The notes under the pieces were generated by a model. The model saw nothing but the letters and a program-made list of their open reading frames with translations. It did not search any database and was not told where the DNA came from. From NCBI RefSeq assembly GCF_963662255.1, contig NC_085052.1, positions 9,321,807 to 9,385,806 on the forward strand: DNA of 64,000 nt. Reading direction: 5' to 3'. Made by a program: the position numbers and the translations under genes. Source of the stretch: Cinclus cinclus (Eukaryota; Chordata; Aves; Passeriformes; Cinclidae). This document shows positions 37,401 to 50,997 of the stretch, piece by piece; position 1 is the first letter of the stretch; each line of letters starts with the position of its first letter.

Positions 37401-40400
37401 GATAGAAAAACAGTGCAGCAGGCTAGAAAGATATAAAAGCATTGTAAAAAGTAATTTCTAGTTAGGAAAAAAATACAAGACCAATTTGAGAATATATCTG
37501 TCATGAGACAGATAAGATGAGCCAAGAGTCTTAAATCAGTCCATCTTTCCTTCCTTTGGCTGCTAGCAAAGGAAAAGAAACTTTATGCACAGCAGGGACA
37601 ATATGATGCTGAGCTGATCGAATGCGCAGAGGGAGCTTCAGATGACAAGGACGGGGCTGGCAGGATGTCACCAGACTGTTTGATTAGCAATGGGATGGTT
37701 CAAAACTCCCCGTCCTACCAGGGACTTGGCACAGGAGCTGGCACATGACTCAGTCCTCAAGTTGTTGTTCACAGCAATACTGTTTGGGAAATGGTTCCGC
37801 TTCTCTGAAAACAGGAGGGGAATTAACAAAAACAAAAACGAGGATGAGAAGGAAAGGCTAAAAGACTTTGTCTATAAATGTTAAATTCTGGCCCTTCCTT
37901 CTTGTAATATCATACAAACTTCAGATGAAAGGAGGTATTTGAGATGGGATAAAAATTAGATAGTTTGAAATTAAATCTAGCAAGAGTATTATGAGGGAGC
38001 ATTGATGCTTTCTTTACCCTACTGCCAATATCCATCTTACTGCTTTTCATTGTGTGTTAGCTTAGACCAAACAGCCACAGAAATTTAAAAAAAAAAATAA
38101 AGAAGAAAATGTGGTGTTTTTTGAGGTTTTGGGTTGGGTTGTTTTTGTTTTGTTTTGTTTTTTTTTCCTGTGGAAGAAATGCTAATGAAAGCAACAGCAC
38201 TAGCTTCTAATGCACCAAATTTGCATTTCTGCTCTGGAGGGACTAAGAAAAAAAATAGCTGATTTTAGCCATGTGTATACAGCGATGTGGAGAAAGTCCT
38301 AAACACCAAACCTACCTAGAGAACAAGCTTGAATTACAAAATAACCTACCTAGATATCTTATAAACAAGATATACATTGATCTTAACTCTATTTATTTAG
38401 TACCACACATAATCAGCTGACATGAATTTGGATATCTCTGTTAAAGTCAAGAGAGTAGAACGAGTTTTTATCTCGTGACATCTAATCTAGAGTGTACATG
38501 GGACACATATAACAATCCTACAGGTCTGTGGACAAATACTGTGATATAGCCAGAAGCCTATAATGGGATTTCCTATGCCTGGATACTTCCTTCCAAACTC
38601 TACATGTAACTACAGTCCTGTCAGTTTTCCAGCAGGTTCAGATGGATAGAGTATTTCTCTCTAACATGTCAGCTTTCTGACTAACCTGTCATAACAACTT
38701 ATGACACCATTCTCTGACAGCTTAGCTCTGCTTCACATAAAGTATGAGGGCTTTCCTGCAATCACAAGTTGGATTTATGTTCCATAATAAGAGTGCGTAG
38801 GAGGTGTGTGTAAGTATAGATAGAAGTGTACATACGTGCTCATAGACATAATCCATAGACAGATCCAAAAGTATCTGCCTGTGAATAGTTAGAATCAAAA
38901 ATAAAAAGAAGTAAGCATTGCCGAGTTGCATATTTGTCCTAAGCTGAGCATCCATTGTTTTCTATCTTTGTGGAGGACTTCTTTGTAGTCCATGATTACA
39001 TAACTCTGTGCAGACATATTGCTGAGAAATTAACTCCTTGCCTAAAGATACTTTGCACTTGTTTTAGAAAGAACTGTCTCCAGTTTCAGTCATGGCTATT
39101 AATTTACTTTGTGATTTTCAAATTACTCATATTCCTTTCAGTAAAAGAGGCTAAAGAGCGCAACATCAAATCCCCAAATAGGTAGAGTTTCTTGCTCCAA
39201 GTCCCTCTGGAAAGTCTGGAAACACAAGAACTGTTCAGAATATTGTCATCTTTTCATAGAAATGAGAGTTCTCTCTCTGCGCCACACACTCAGACCTGTC
39301 AAGTGATTGCTGGATTTTCCTGATGATCCAACTCATTTCTATCATATTTGAATAGTTTAAATTCACAAGACCATGACCTTAGCCTGCAGATATATACTGA
39401 CAATGATGCCCATTCTCAGTTGTTTCCACTAGAAACAATTTCCATCTAGTTATTTCCACAGAGTGTGATTGATTTGTCAGAATGGGAAAAGTCATGGGGC
39501 TAAAAAAAAGAAAGGACAAAATTCAAAATATAACTTTGAAAGTTAACTTTTGTTAAAAAGGAAAAGTTGCCTGCTTCTTGCAAAACTCAGCTGTTAACTC
39601 TCCTGCTCTTGGTTTTCTCAAAGGGCTGGCAAGAAATTCAGCATAATCTAAACCACACTCTCTGGGGTTCAGCCACCTTCTGGACCTAAGGACAGTCACA
39701 GCGCTGAGGTGACTTAGTCTATTAAATGATTAATTAAACTCTCCAATATATCGATAGGCAGCTGCACAGTTGTACAACACCCTCAGCTGGGAACACAGAC
39801 CCACAGAGCCCTCAGTCCATTCCCTGAAGCAAGAGAGGCACTTTTGCTGTCTCCCTGCAGTGCTCCACAGAGCCACAAAATCCAATTTTATATTCTCCAT
39901 GGTTTAAGCATATGAAATGCTCCCCAGCAGCCTACAGAGTGCAATGTCTTCATTTTAGGTGCTCATGGACATCAAAGCTACATTTTCCTGCCTGCAGAAG
40001 AAACAGACAGCACTGTCCTTGCAAAAAGCAGGGAAAATTTTAGTGACCTGGGAGAGAGGACCACATCCCACATAAAAGGAAAAACAAACACTCCACATTT
40101 CCCATGGCCCTATTCCTTTTCCCTTCTTACAATTCCAAATGAAAACATTCCCTTCTGTTCTCTGTGGGGCAATCTTTCCTGACAGGTAGATAAACCTTAA
40201 GTTGAAAGTGAAAGCAAACAGGTCCCTGAAAAGCTTTGTTGTCTGACTATCCGTGTCCCCTACTCATGTCTTACTATCTGAAGTTAATCTTGCATATTCC
40301 AGATGTAGAAAAGTAGCTGAGAAGCTAAGCTTTGTATAAAAAGGGTGTAAAATATAATTGTGACTTTTCCATTTATTTAAGGTATACCATCTCAAAACCT

Positions 40401-41277
40401 TTCCCGTGTTTCTGGTCATCCTCTTCAATCCTTGTAATCCCAGCAAATGACTCCTGGGCAGCCCTCCCCCTGCCCTGATCCAGTTCTAATAGTGATTGCA
40501 CTAAAGACCTCCCTGTATTTGTGGCTGTTTAATCATTCATCACCCAGCAGCCTGGAAAATGCCACTGTTCTCTAGCTCTGGGCACTACTGCTAAAGTCTG
40601 CCTGAAATGAAGAATGGGTCACTGTGAGCTGGCTGAGATCCTCCATTTACAGGCACATCCAGTACAGAAACCTCTCTTACTTTGGGACCCATTGACATCA
40701 GTTGAGAGATCTGATCTCAGTGGGTCTTAAATGACACTCTGTTACTTCCAAAGCAGCCTGTGGGATTCAGACACATATCTTTCATTACAATCAGAATGTG
40801 TTAAAGCAAATGCAATATACATGTCTGAAATCTCCCAGAGTGGTTTGAAAACCTAGCTACTCTTCAAGATGTACAGCTTTGTCCATAAAAATACTTTCCA
40901 GCTCTTGCTTTGGTAAAAGTAATGGAATTGTGTGAAAAGATCCACACTGAGGCCTCGACTCTCACCCTTCAGTAAAATAGGGACAAATATGGCTGGAGTG
41001 CTTTGTTTACACTGTTAAGCCCTCCCCAGTTCAAAGCCATTTAGAAGAGCTATTGGTTTGCTCTGGATCTGCAGGACTGTCCTGATAGATGAGGCTTCAG
41101 CCCTGCACAGATAAGGTTTCCATTCCAGACACAAGTTTATGCTTGTCCCATGCTCTTTGGGAGGTTAAATCATAGCAGTTATGTCAGGGAAATGATGATA
41201 TGGAGTAAGAAGCAGACATGACCAAATGCTATTTTCTGTCATTCCAGGCTCAGCAGCAAGGAGCTCTGGTTTCCTTA

Positions 41278-41278
<1 letters not shown>
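34477..41278. other. Unique non-coding DNA
   Basis: AT-rich unique sequence. It holds an A11 run (38087-38097) followed by a T/G-rich TTTTG-type tract (38112-38166). Frames such as 34889-35239 minus (116 codons) and 36286-36537 plus show no known domain. The segment 35640-35830 is discussed as a possible conserved element. No promoter, exon or RNA gene recognised. Confidence 0.5.
38112..38166. repeat. T/G-rich low-complexity tract
   Basis: A run of GGTTTT, GGGTT and TTTTG words ending in T10. Simple-sequence DNA without an adjoining mobile element body. Confidence 0.85.

Positions 41279-41308
<30 letters not shown>
41279..41308. repeat. A30 homopolymer
   Basis: Thirty uninterrupted adenines, the longest pure run in the window. 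There is no AATAAA signal in the 60 bases upstream and no recognisable gene copy, so a retroposed mRNA tail is not supported. CR1 itself does not end in poly(A). It encodes the Lys run in the frame at 41218-41550, which is therefore spurious. Confidence 0.95.
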
Positions 41309-41309
<1 letters not shown>

Positions 41310-43109
41310 CAAAGCTGCTAAGACACAGGCCTTGGCAAGGATATGGTTTTGTACAGCTCAGGAGAGCTGCCTTCATTTTCTGAGAGATGGTAACAAACAC
41401 CTTCCTACAGCCCACAACAGCAGTGTGCTTATTAGTCAGCCAGCCTTTCCTAATCACATTATTACCTTGCAGCAGGCTAGGACAAAGCAACATCATTTAG
41501 TGAAATTCCTCCATTTCTCCATTTTAGCAGCCCACTGCCTTCACACCTGATTTAGAAGGCAGTGGGAGAAGAACACATTCATTTACACACTACCCATGCA
41601 GCTTAGGTCACCATCCACTCACATACGACAGTCATTTCCCTTTATTTCTTGCATTTTAGGAGTTCTGAGAACAAGTGAAGTTCTGTTACAATGCTGAAGA
41701 GTAATTGCATTTTAATTGCTATTTCATGGTGGCAGGGATGGTTCAAACCTCGGGTTGATTCCAGGTGTCAGGTGTCAGAAAGCTGGAGTTGGTCAGCTCA
41801 GGGTTTCCAAACTTACTGCAAGCCTCAGTCTGGGCAAATTAGCAGAGTCCAGGGATCTGCCCATGATTATTTTTTTTAGTGCAAGTTAAATCGATTCAAA
41901 TGGAAAACTACTGTAAAGGAAAATTCGATCAAGATGATGCCAGAGTAACTTTTGCTCTGCTGAGATGTTACAAATTGTGCAAGGAAATTTTTAAAACAGA
42001 TAATGAGCATCTGAAGAACAGTGGTTAATCATACTTAGGACAACAACCTCAACGAGCCAGAGCCAGTTGTCAGCAAAGTGGATTCAGCTTCTATCCTATG
42101 TTTACCTGTAAAAAACTCTACTGAGAACAAGTAGGGTACTCACAGCTATCTCTAGGCAGAAAACTCATGATAACAGAGGATTTGAATAGACAAAGATTGA
42201 TTTTCATGAAAAGTGAACTTGTCATACTTCTTTTTATATTTATCACATAGCTAAACATGAGGAATGTTCACATAACTCGTGAGGAATGTAAATAAATGCA
42301 TGTAAAATATTAAACAACTATTTCTTTCTTTTTATCAATTTCTTTTTCTTTCTCTTTTAAATAAATTTTGCTTGGGTTGAGAATATTTCATAAAGGCCAC
42401 TCAGGCAGGAGTCACAGTAAACAGATACTGCAGGCTTTGAATAAAAGTGCTGAAAAGGACTGCAAAAAATTTTGGAAACCAAAATTACCACACATGCCTG
42501 AGGGACTTAAGAGATAAAAGTACCTCACGTGGGATTCATGTCTCACTCCTTATTTATGGTAGAGCTGGCACAGAGGAATGCATACAGCCACAATGGTATT
42601 ATCATTAAATCACTGGCAAAAAAATGCTCAAGAGTGATATCTGAGCACTCACATACAGCACTGTAAGTCAAAACCCAAAATAAGAGTTGCATGCTCAGTG
42701 CCTGCAATGGCACGGAATGCACAACTAGGCCTGATTTTTTCCATCCAAAAGATAAAGAAATTTTTAGTATTTGTGTTATTCAATATACTGCTTATGTCCT
42801 TTGAATTGATAAAAGCAGCACTAAGCTATTATACAGAGATCCATTAAAGCAAAAAGAAAATTACACTCACATATTTCCTCTCTTGTACCAAGACCAAACT
42901 TAGGCCTTTACCTTTCACTAACAAGACTAGAAACAGAATATTTTTGAGACTTGGCATCAACCTCTGTTTTGGAACACCAAGTGAGATGCAGAATCCTACA
43001 CAGCTGATTTGGATCTGCTCAGAGGTGTCAGCTATCAGCTGGTTTCTATACACCCCTCCCGTACTGTCCTCCTCATGCCTTCAAAGCTTGTTTGATGCCT
43101 CACAAGTGG
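41309..43109. other. Unique non-coding DNA
   Basis: No repeat or gene recognised. A pyrimidine-rich stretch lies at about 42319-42360. The remaining sequence is AT-rich and unique. Confidence 0.55.
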
Positions 43110-43222
43110 ATCATAGAATCATCAAATGGCCTGGGTTGGAGGGGACCTTGTAGATGATCCCATTCCAGTCCCCCCCTGCTGTAGGCAGGGACACCTTCCC
43201 CTAGACCAGGTTGCTCAGAGTC
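43110..43222 (-). mobile_element. CR1 LINE 3' tail, short fragment
   Basis: On the plus strand it starts ATCATAGAATCATCAAATGG (43110-43129), followed by CCTGGGTTGGAGGGGACCTT, GATGATCCCATTCCAGTCC, a CAGGGACACCTTCCCCTAGA segment (43187-43206) and CCAGGTTGCTCAGAG (43207-43221). This is the complement of a CR1 3' end of the subfamily that also gave the copy at 16.3 kb, but it stops earlier at its inner edge. The adjoining bases (from about 43223) are no longer CR1-like, which places the 5' truncation point there. Confidence 0.94.
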
Positions 43223-46200
43223 CAGCTCATGGATGATGACACCTCTCTCCTTCTTCTTGCACTTGAGATTGATTTTAGTATTGCTATGCCAAATATAATC
43301 CACATTTCTTTTTCTTCTCCTCACCCAGCAGAGTCACTCAGATTTGCAAAGACTCCCAGTGACAAAGAGTAGAAGCCAGCCCACTCCTGTCACTGGGCCA
43401 TTATGCGTCACTGCCATGCATCATCAAGTGGCAGTGTCACCCACACACATGGAATAACACCAGCCCAACAGATGTGAGAGTCACTGCGTTCTGTATTGTG
43501 CTCTTGGAAGACACACTAACAACACAGAGGAGCAGATTTGTAAGGAAATAGTTCTGGCAAAGTTTCTTCAGAGACCTAGATGTGGACCAAAAAGGATTGT
43601 GTGGCTTTTTTTTTCTTTTATTTCTTTTTGTTTGGCTTTTTAAATATTTGTTTTTGTGTTTTTAGGTGTGTTTATGACAACATTTATGATTTGCATTTTA
43701 GCTACCGTCAATAAATCTGTGCTGGGCTCATAAGTACTCCTAAAAACATCACAGATTTCTCATTAAACTATTTCCTTTCGATGGAAGGCACTGCATTTAC
43801 CTCTTCCAGACAGTCCCTCTGCTCTGTTGTTACGATAGCTTTTCATCATGCAACTTTCTTCAGCTAAAATAAAAACATTCTCTTCCTCTTTTTCACTCAC
43901 AAGAGCATGTCCACATTCAGGAGCAAATCCATGGATGCCAAAACACAATGGACAGACCTTGGCACAAGCTGTGACTAATAATAAGAGACATTCACTGCTG
44001 GCTCAAGGCTGTGCTTTATTCAATCTTCCCTAAAACACTTTAAGAACTGCCCTGGTAACTTCTAATTAGGAAAGTAAGCCTCATAAAAAATGTTTTAAAT
44101 AACAACCTATTCAGAGATTTTTATTTCTTATAATATTGACATTTTGGGATGACATTTGTCTTTATAGGAGATGCTGGACATGGGAAGAGGTACTTTAATC
44201 ATGAACCATGAAGTTTAAGTTCCCAGTGACAGTGCTAATCCAGCCCATGATCAGCTCCAGAACCGTACTTTGAACCTATGTGATCCCAAGAAATTCACTT
44301 GCTGTCTGTGCCCCGTTTTTCTCCTACAGAGAAAAAGTATTGAGGGAGTAGTGCCTTGCCCACACAATTTGTTGTTTTGGTCTTAAGAATAAGAACATGT
44401 GTTTTTAAGGTATGCATGCCAGTCTATATTTACATATGTTGTTATCCAAAGCTTTTTCTACTTTCTTGAGCTTTGCTCATGCTCTGCTTTGGCTGACTCA
44501 TGCTGCCCACTCCCACGCCACACTTTTGTCCGTGCCTCACATCAGGACAGCACCTCAGAGTTAACATCTGACTTAGTAATGGGGATAATAAACCACATGC
44601 TGATATCTGTATGTATGTGTATATATATAAGTCAGGGTATGGCTGTCTTGAATCTGCTGCAGCTCCAGGCCAGACTGCTCAAAGCTGCAGCGCAAAACAG
44701 TGGCAGATTGAAATAAAATCCCCAACACTCCTGTCTTCCACCACTGCTCATTCTCCTGGGTTGTATTTTAGCCATTTAAAATTAATTCTGCAGAACACAA
44801 AATTTATTGTGAAACAAGGCAAAGGAGTATAAAGATACCCTCTCAGAGTGACAGCAGTCTCCCTAGACCCTCTCTATTTTGGTAGTCTTTGGTGTCATAG
44901 TGACAAGAAGTTACCTGTAGCCCTTGCACAAGGTATTGGGAAACACCAAAACCTTCTGTCTTCTGCATAACAGAGACAAATTAGCACTATCTCAGCGCTG
45001 CTCATAGCTCCTCTGGGTGAAATGAGTGTGCCAGCAGCGATTCACTCACGCTTGCTGAAACAATCACTCACCCTGCCTGTCCCAGCAGTGCTCTAAAAAC
45101 TAACCTGGGTGTGCAAAAGCAAGCACACAGCTGCTGCTCCTCACCCCCACATAAATATTATATTCCCCTGGGCTCTGTGCAAAGCTCTTCCTAATGAGGT
45201 GGGGTCCATCAGCTGTGGTTGAGGGGGGAAGTCTGCCTAAAAAAAATAGCACCTCAGGGTTAATAGGCAGAAGAAGCCCAACCCCTTGAGTTCAACTGAT
45301 AGCACCTGTGGCATCTTTGCCTGTCCTGAGGCAGAGCACAGGTATTGCCTTCTGCAGAATTATGTGTATCCTTGTGCCCATGGCGATATATGGGGAAAAA
45401 GTCATAAATAGGACTGCAGGAGCAGTAAAATCAGGTTAGGGCCTTGGGAAATGGTGAGTGCTGCTAATGTGTGGTTCTGCCAAGCATTTCCAGCACCTTG
45501 AGAAAATCAGGAGCCGTCCACCAAAGCACAGTCCTGGTGTCTCCTGACAAAATCCCAGGAAATGCTCTAGGATATTAGGAAGTCTTTATTGCAAAAGGCT
45601 TGGATGGTAGGCCATGGTGTATCACATAAAATAGTATCTCTAATAAACCCATGGCAACTTTAATTTTGTCTCCACCTTACAGAATAAGTACCAGCATCTA
45701 TCAACACCTTCAGAGGAGCCTACAGGTACTCTGTGAGCTGGAAACCAGCCAGCAGGGCTATTCTGAGACTGGCGATGCCAGAAGAGAAATAACTCAGATG
45801 GGCCTTTCTGAGGAGAGTTTCAGTACATATTGTGGCCTGGCTCAAATCCAGGGACCACAGTGCTGCACCAGGGCTGAGCAGTGAGACAATTCATCCATTT
45901 GACACTCCAGAGAGATGCGTTTGGGGGTGGAGAACTTAATTTACATTTTATAGTGAACGTGTTTCTCCTTCCCTTTACTCAACTGTGCAGCAACAGAGAA
46001 ACTACGTTAGAGAGATTACTCTGAAGTTATGCATTGTTTTTGCCCATAATGGCTGCCAAATTAAGTTCCTTGAGGGATGAAATTGCTTTAGACATCATGT
46101 CTTACTCCGGGCAGATTTGTTCATACAGACTCCCATGCTGCTATGACCAGACAACCATGGCATGTGTGGTACCACAGATGTGACAGCAAGTGAATTCCTT

Positions 46201-49200
46201 GAAATTCAGACAGTGTGTTAGGCTCTGAAGCTAAAGAACATATTCTGTGCTGCCAGCTGCCAAGCAGATCTCAGTCTGTAACACATCCCATCATCGTCAC
46301 GTATGGAATTTCTGCCTAGGCATGTCTGGCGTCACCTGCCCCACTGAGCCCTGAAGGTCAACTACTAACACTGAAGAAATTCAGAATTAAGACTCTAGAG
46401 CATCCTTACTGCATGATATATGTGTAAGCCCCCAAGGGATGTCATCTTCTGGGAGGAGATCACAGCCTACTTTCACCCCCAGGGAAGAGAATTAAAGACA
46501 GAATATTGCTCACATATCTCCACTTCTGTAACACCAAAGAATTAATGAAGCTTTAAGTTGCCTCTTTAGCTATCAAAGACGCACACATCCATTTCTCATA
46601 AATAGTTCTCTACGAGATCCCATTGCTCCATTAGCCCCATGGAAGCCTATTACTGCTAAAATCTTCATTTAGGTTCCTAATTTACAAGCTGATATTAGAT
46701 GGTATGAATAGACTCCCTTACCATTCCTTATCACAGCAAATGTCAGTGTCCTTTTTCAGGTTAGTCAAAATACATCCAATAAAACAATTTTCCAGTGGAA
46801 ATCTACTTTGAAAACTCCACACACATAAAAATTTTAATAGAAAGAAAGATTATTTCCAAGACATAATTATATGAAGAATGAAAAAACTCTTTAAAATTTG
46901 TTAAGGACAAGAAAGGTAAATTTTAAAACTCAGGAAGGGCCCAGACTGCTAAAAGCAAACCTGGAGAGGAAGTTCTCTGTGTTTTCTTCTTAGAAAAATC
47001 CAGATACAAGAACTGACATCCTTCAAGACTGGAAGGGTTTGCACTCAGTCTATCTGTACTTTGAGCCAAATGGATTGCTGAAGGCAGGGCAGAAAAAGAA
47101 AAATTTTATGCAATCCTCAGCAGAAAATATTACTTCCAAGCGACATATTTTTCTTTCACTACATATTGTCTTAACCCACATTACCTAGATACCCTTTTAC
47201 ACTTTGCCCAAAATTCACCAGAAGTCTTCCAGTGACCTTCAGTCCATATATTTTGGAACTCACTTCCAGCCTTAACTTTCCCTACATTTTTTTCTTGGCT
47301 TCTGAATTTTTTGACTGTACAAAACACATCAAATAATGGGAACAAAAGTCCCCCAAATACCCAGAAAAAGCCTTTTCTTTAACCTGGCTCTCCTGATCCC
47401 ATTTATAGGTCATATTATAGATAATAGCAGGAGTCTCCCCTTCCTGGGGATGTACCATGATCATTTTATTTTCACAGAAAAATTATGCAGGGAAACACTT
47501 AGCTGACCTGGTACATGCTGTACTGTCTGGGAGAGAGCAGGACAATTTTCCAAACTCATGCCTACTGGTCCTCTTTTGAGCAGCACTGCCTTAGCAGTGT
47601 CACTTATTACTGTTGTAATTAAAAATCTATTCCCACTTCTAATAAACTGTTATTTCTCTGAGAAACACAGTGCTTTGGAAAACATACGATCATGTTACTT
47701 CTTTGCAATATTTCAGACAAAGATGGGGTCTTTTTAGGCAGTTTTGCCAGTGTATCAAAATCAAACGTGTCACTGAATAAACACACACTTAAAAGTGAAC
47801 ATTTGGCTGTAAATATATACAGGAAAAATACACCTATATGTATGCCCATGCAAAAACAAGAGAAAGATAATAAATATGAGACTAAAACCTGCAGTTCTGT
47901 ACTCTGCTCTTGTTGTTTAAGTTAAATAAATGTTATTAAATTGGTTAAACCTAAAGAACACTACTTTCTAACAGTGATTTGTTTTCAATGTTAATGCAAT
48001 TACTCCTCTTCTTTTCCTCTAAGCAAAGTCTTCTGCAGCATTAGAGGAAAAGAAAGATGAAACCCGCAAAATCAGCCCCAGCTGCCTAATCTAACCCATA
48101 ATTGCAGTGTGTAGATTCTTTTGACAGAGAAGGAAAAAGGAGAACTCCATCAAAAGGAAGCATCTATAGGAAGGAGAGTCAACATCCACTGACTCATTTC
48201 CAGACTCCCTCTCTTAACAGAGGTGCTATTTATAGATTAATGGCAACTCCCTCTCATTCAGATAAATGCTTCCCCACCCAGAACCCTGCCTGTTTCTCAG
48301 TTTGACAGTCTAGATGTGAATTAGCATTTCTTGCACTCGGAACTTGTCTTGAAACTTCACCTGTTTAAATGATGCAGTGTGGAGTCAGCAGAAGGTGGAT
48401 TCAGGTTCTTCCTCAGCTGTCGATTTGCATTTTCTGTGACTCAGTTTTATCACATTTTCTCAATGATATTTGAGATACTCATTTCAGAGTCAGAACCCAC
48501 GGTTGCATGGTCCTTTTGGCCACCTCTTCACCAACAGATGGCAAAGAAAGCAACCCCCAAACCCTCAGGGAAGTCATGAATTACTTCTTCTGAGCAGTGC
48601 CATTTGGAAAATGTCACTTTAACAGAGGGTAAAGTTCTGCTCTTATATAGCTTATGCTTCTTCATGTGCTTCAGAGCCAACAGCAACATCAAATGTCTAC
48701 TTCTGAAAGAGCAATTTATTTCCCTAAACAAATTTTTCCATCAGCCTAGGCTTTTCATCCATTTCAGGACTAAAAAGCAATATTCAATAGATGAAGAGTC
48801 ACTTTTTGTTACACAAATGACAGTATTGTCTTTGCCAGTATTAAAACCTCAGCTAAAAAATGCCAAAGGTCAATGCTTAAACCACAGGAAATTATCATTT
48901 TTTTAATTGCAACAGCAATGCAATTATACCCTTATCTAAGACTCTTATTACTAGATACATTCTTGTAAAAGAGACAATTGACTGCAGGGTGAAATTCACA
49001 GCTAAACCCCAACTACATCCCTTTCCATCAGATTTGCAAAGGTCTCTGATCTCCACTGACAGTGCAGGGAACTCTTCTGAAAATTTTGCTACTAGTAGAT
49101 TCCTTTCTGTAAAAAAGGAGTAGTGTGAGGTTTTAGAAGAACCTTCTAATAATGTTTCCTTAAACAGGGTTTGGAAAAAATAATAGGAAATGCACTAAAC

Positions 49201-50734
49201 TTGAAGCCAAAGAGCTTTAATGGAGAATGTTGACAGATGCAGAAGGAAGATGAGAGAGGACACCTGTGAATCTTTACAGATGATGCTGCTAAATTACCAG
49301 CTGATTTATGTAAAGAATAATGCAAGTGTTGTGCTAGAATGGAAGTTGGGAATAGGTATGTAGAAGAGGGTAGTGCTTTTCCTGTTTTGTTTTTTTTTTG
49401 TTTGTTTGGTTTTTTTTCAATGATTTAGCTATAGTATGAGGATAAATTTTCAGGCAAGAACTCATTGCTGAAATTATAATAGCTGTATTCTAAAAGGGGT
49501 ATTTGTTTCTATTTTGAGCTTTTCTCTTACTGGGAGTAAGAAGCTCAAGGGTAGGAAAGGGAAGGAGGTCTCAAAAGCAGAAGTGATGCAACTGGTGTTG
49601 TCTCAGGATATGTCACTGCAAGAGGAAAGGGAATCCTGGAATCTCAGCAAAGGTAGTGACTCCATCTGCCTCTCAGTGTTTTGGGTTTATTTGTTATAAG
49701 TGAATGAATTGAGATTCTTTCTTGCATCTAAAAGAGGTAACTGGCACATACTTTGGTTTGTCTCTTCATTAGTAAGTTTGTGCTATGCCTCTCTTGAAGC
49801 TGGCTTTTGCCAAGGCAGCTCAAAGGAGTTGTCAGATACTTCTTCTGAGGGTAGCTACAAACCCTGCTGGTTCTCCCAGCAAATCTCATGATTGCAGCTC
49901 TATCTGAAGTGCTCAGATTCCATACTGCAAAATTCTGTGTAGATTATATGTAGCACTATGTTTTCACATATGGATACCTTCCTGAGGGTTTGGCTAAAGT
50001 CCTTGATTTGGTCTCTTGAATTGACTTTTGTAGGCACACCTGGGTGCAGCAAGCATTGGGGTCAGAGTTAGAGTTGTTGGAATCTCTGCTGTGTCATCTG
50101 CCAGTGTACCTTCTGCAGCAGCCCCTTGGCTTCTGCTGTGCTTGGCGTGGTCTGTGTGGGTGGCTCTGGGTGCATCCCTCTGCTGGGACTCACAAGCAGG
50201 TCATAGAGGGGTTTGATGCTGTTGTGGCTGTAAAACTGTTCTGAGGGAGACCTCAAAAACCTTGGGAAAGTTGTGAGAAAATACACAGATCACCCAGTTG
50301 CTAAAGATCCCCAAGTTTTACCTGTTCAGGCCTGGAAAAAGGCTGTTCCAGGCTAGCCATTTTAGCCTCCAAACACAAATTTACTTACTTATTAGGTAAA
50401 TGCCTTCACAACAGTGCCACCATGGTGTGGATTTTATCCTGATTTACGCTGACCTTCCCTTCTGTCCAGAGCCCCAGGAGCACAGCCAAAGTGCCATGCA
50501 CTCTAGTTGGCCTCACATCAACTGCATTGACCTGGAGATTTTCAATCTGTGGTACAAAACCTCTCCATAGTCAGGTTCAACTCCTTCTCAAACAAGGAGT
50601 TTTCTCTTCCCCTATTGTTATGCCTTCCCTTGATATATCCAATGTGTGCTACTTGTGATCTATTCAAGGCACCCCAAGATGTTCTTTGTCATAAAAGACT
50701 AGTTTTCACCCAGAAACAGACTGATTATTTTACT
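43223..50734. other. Unique non-coding DNA
   Basis: AT-rich unique sequence. A TATG/TATA microsatellite lies at about 44607-44628 and a T/G-rich tract at 49384-49418. Frames are below 110 codons and lie on both strands. A segment near 45560-45590 has a GGATATTAGGAAG word reminiscent of the inner CR1 tail, but nothing around it supports a CR1 call. The segment 46010-46090 is discussed as a possible conserved element. Confidence 0.5.
49384..49418. repeat. T/G-rich low-complexity tract
   Basis: T runs separated by single G or GTTTG words. Simple-sequence DNA only. Confidence 0.85.
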
Positions 50735-50965
50735 GTGAGCATGAAAGGTGACATAGCCAGGAGGACACTGGTTTTTTCCCCCAAAGTCTTAGGGGCACAG
50801 TGATCTCAGTTTCATGAGTCCCAGGGGGAAAACAAAACAAACGAAACAAAACCCCTCAAAACAAAAACAACAACAAAAAAACAAAACAAAAAAAAAAGCA
50901 AAAAAACCCCACCATGAAACAAAACAAACCTGTGTCTTCCTGGGTATGTCACCTTTCATGCTCAC
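50735..50965. repeat. Inverted repeat with 40-bp arms around an A-rich core
   Basis: The left arm (50735-50774, starting GTGAGCATGAAAGG) and the reverse complement of the right arm (50926-50965) agree at 37 of 40 positions. The 151-base spacer contains a long A/C-rich stretch (about 50828-50926). Transcribed, the arms could form a stable stem. The arrangement could be a non-autonomous DNA transposon with terminal inverted repeats, a template-switch (fold-back) duplication, or a hairpin transcript precursor. I see no target-site duplication at its edges, and the left and right flanks agree only for a few more bases. The same peptide sequence (MKGDI) appears in the frames on the two strands only because of the inversion. 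Confidence 0.93.
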
Positions 50966-50997
50966 AGGCATATAGCTCACATTTCTAGGCATATAGC
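50966..50997. repeat. Short 21-bp direct repeat (1.5 copies)
   Basis: The word AGGCATATAGC occurs at 50966 and again at 50987, a spacing of 21 bases, directly outside the right arm of the inverted repeat. It is a minor local duplication, possibly formed in the same event. Confidence 0.85.

Noticed and set aside
41218..41550. 110-codon frame with a poly-lysine run
   Set aside because: The lysines come from the A30 homopolymer; the rest resembles no protein.
45560..45600. GGATATTAGGAAG word resembling the inner CR1 tail
   Set aside because: Only about a dozen bases match, and neither flank continues as CR1.
50549..50992. The shared peptide MKGDI in frames on opposite strands, as if a duplicated coding motif
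   Set aside because: The similarity comes from the inverted repeat at DNA level; neither frame is supported as coding.
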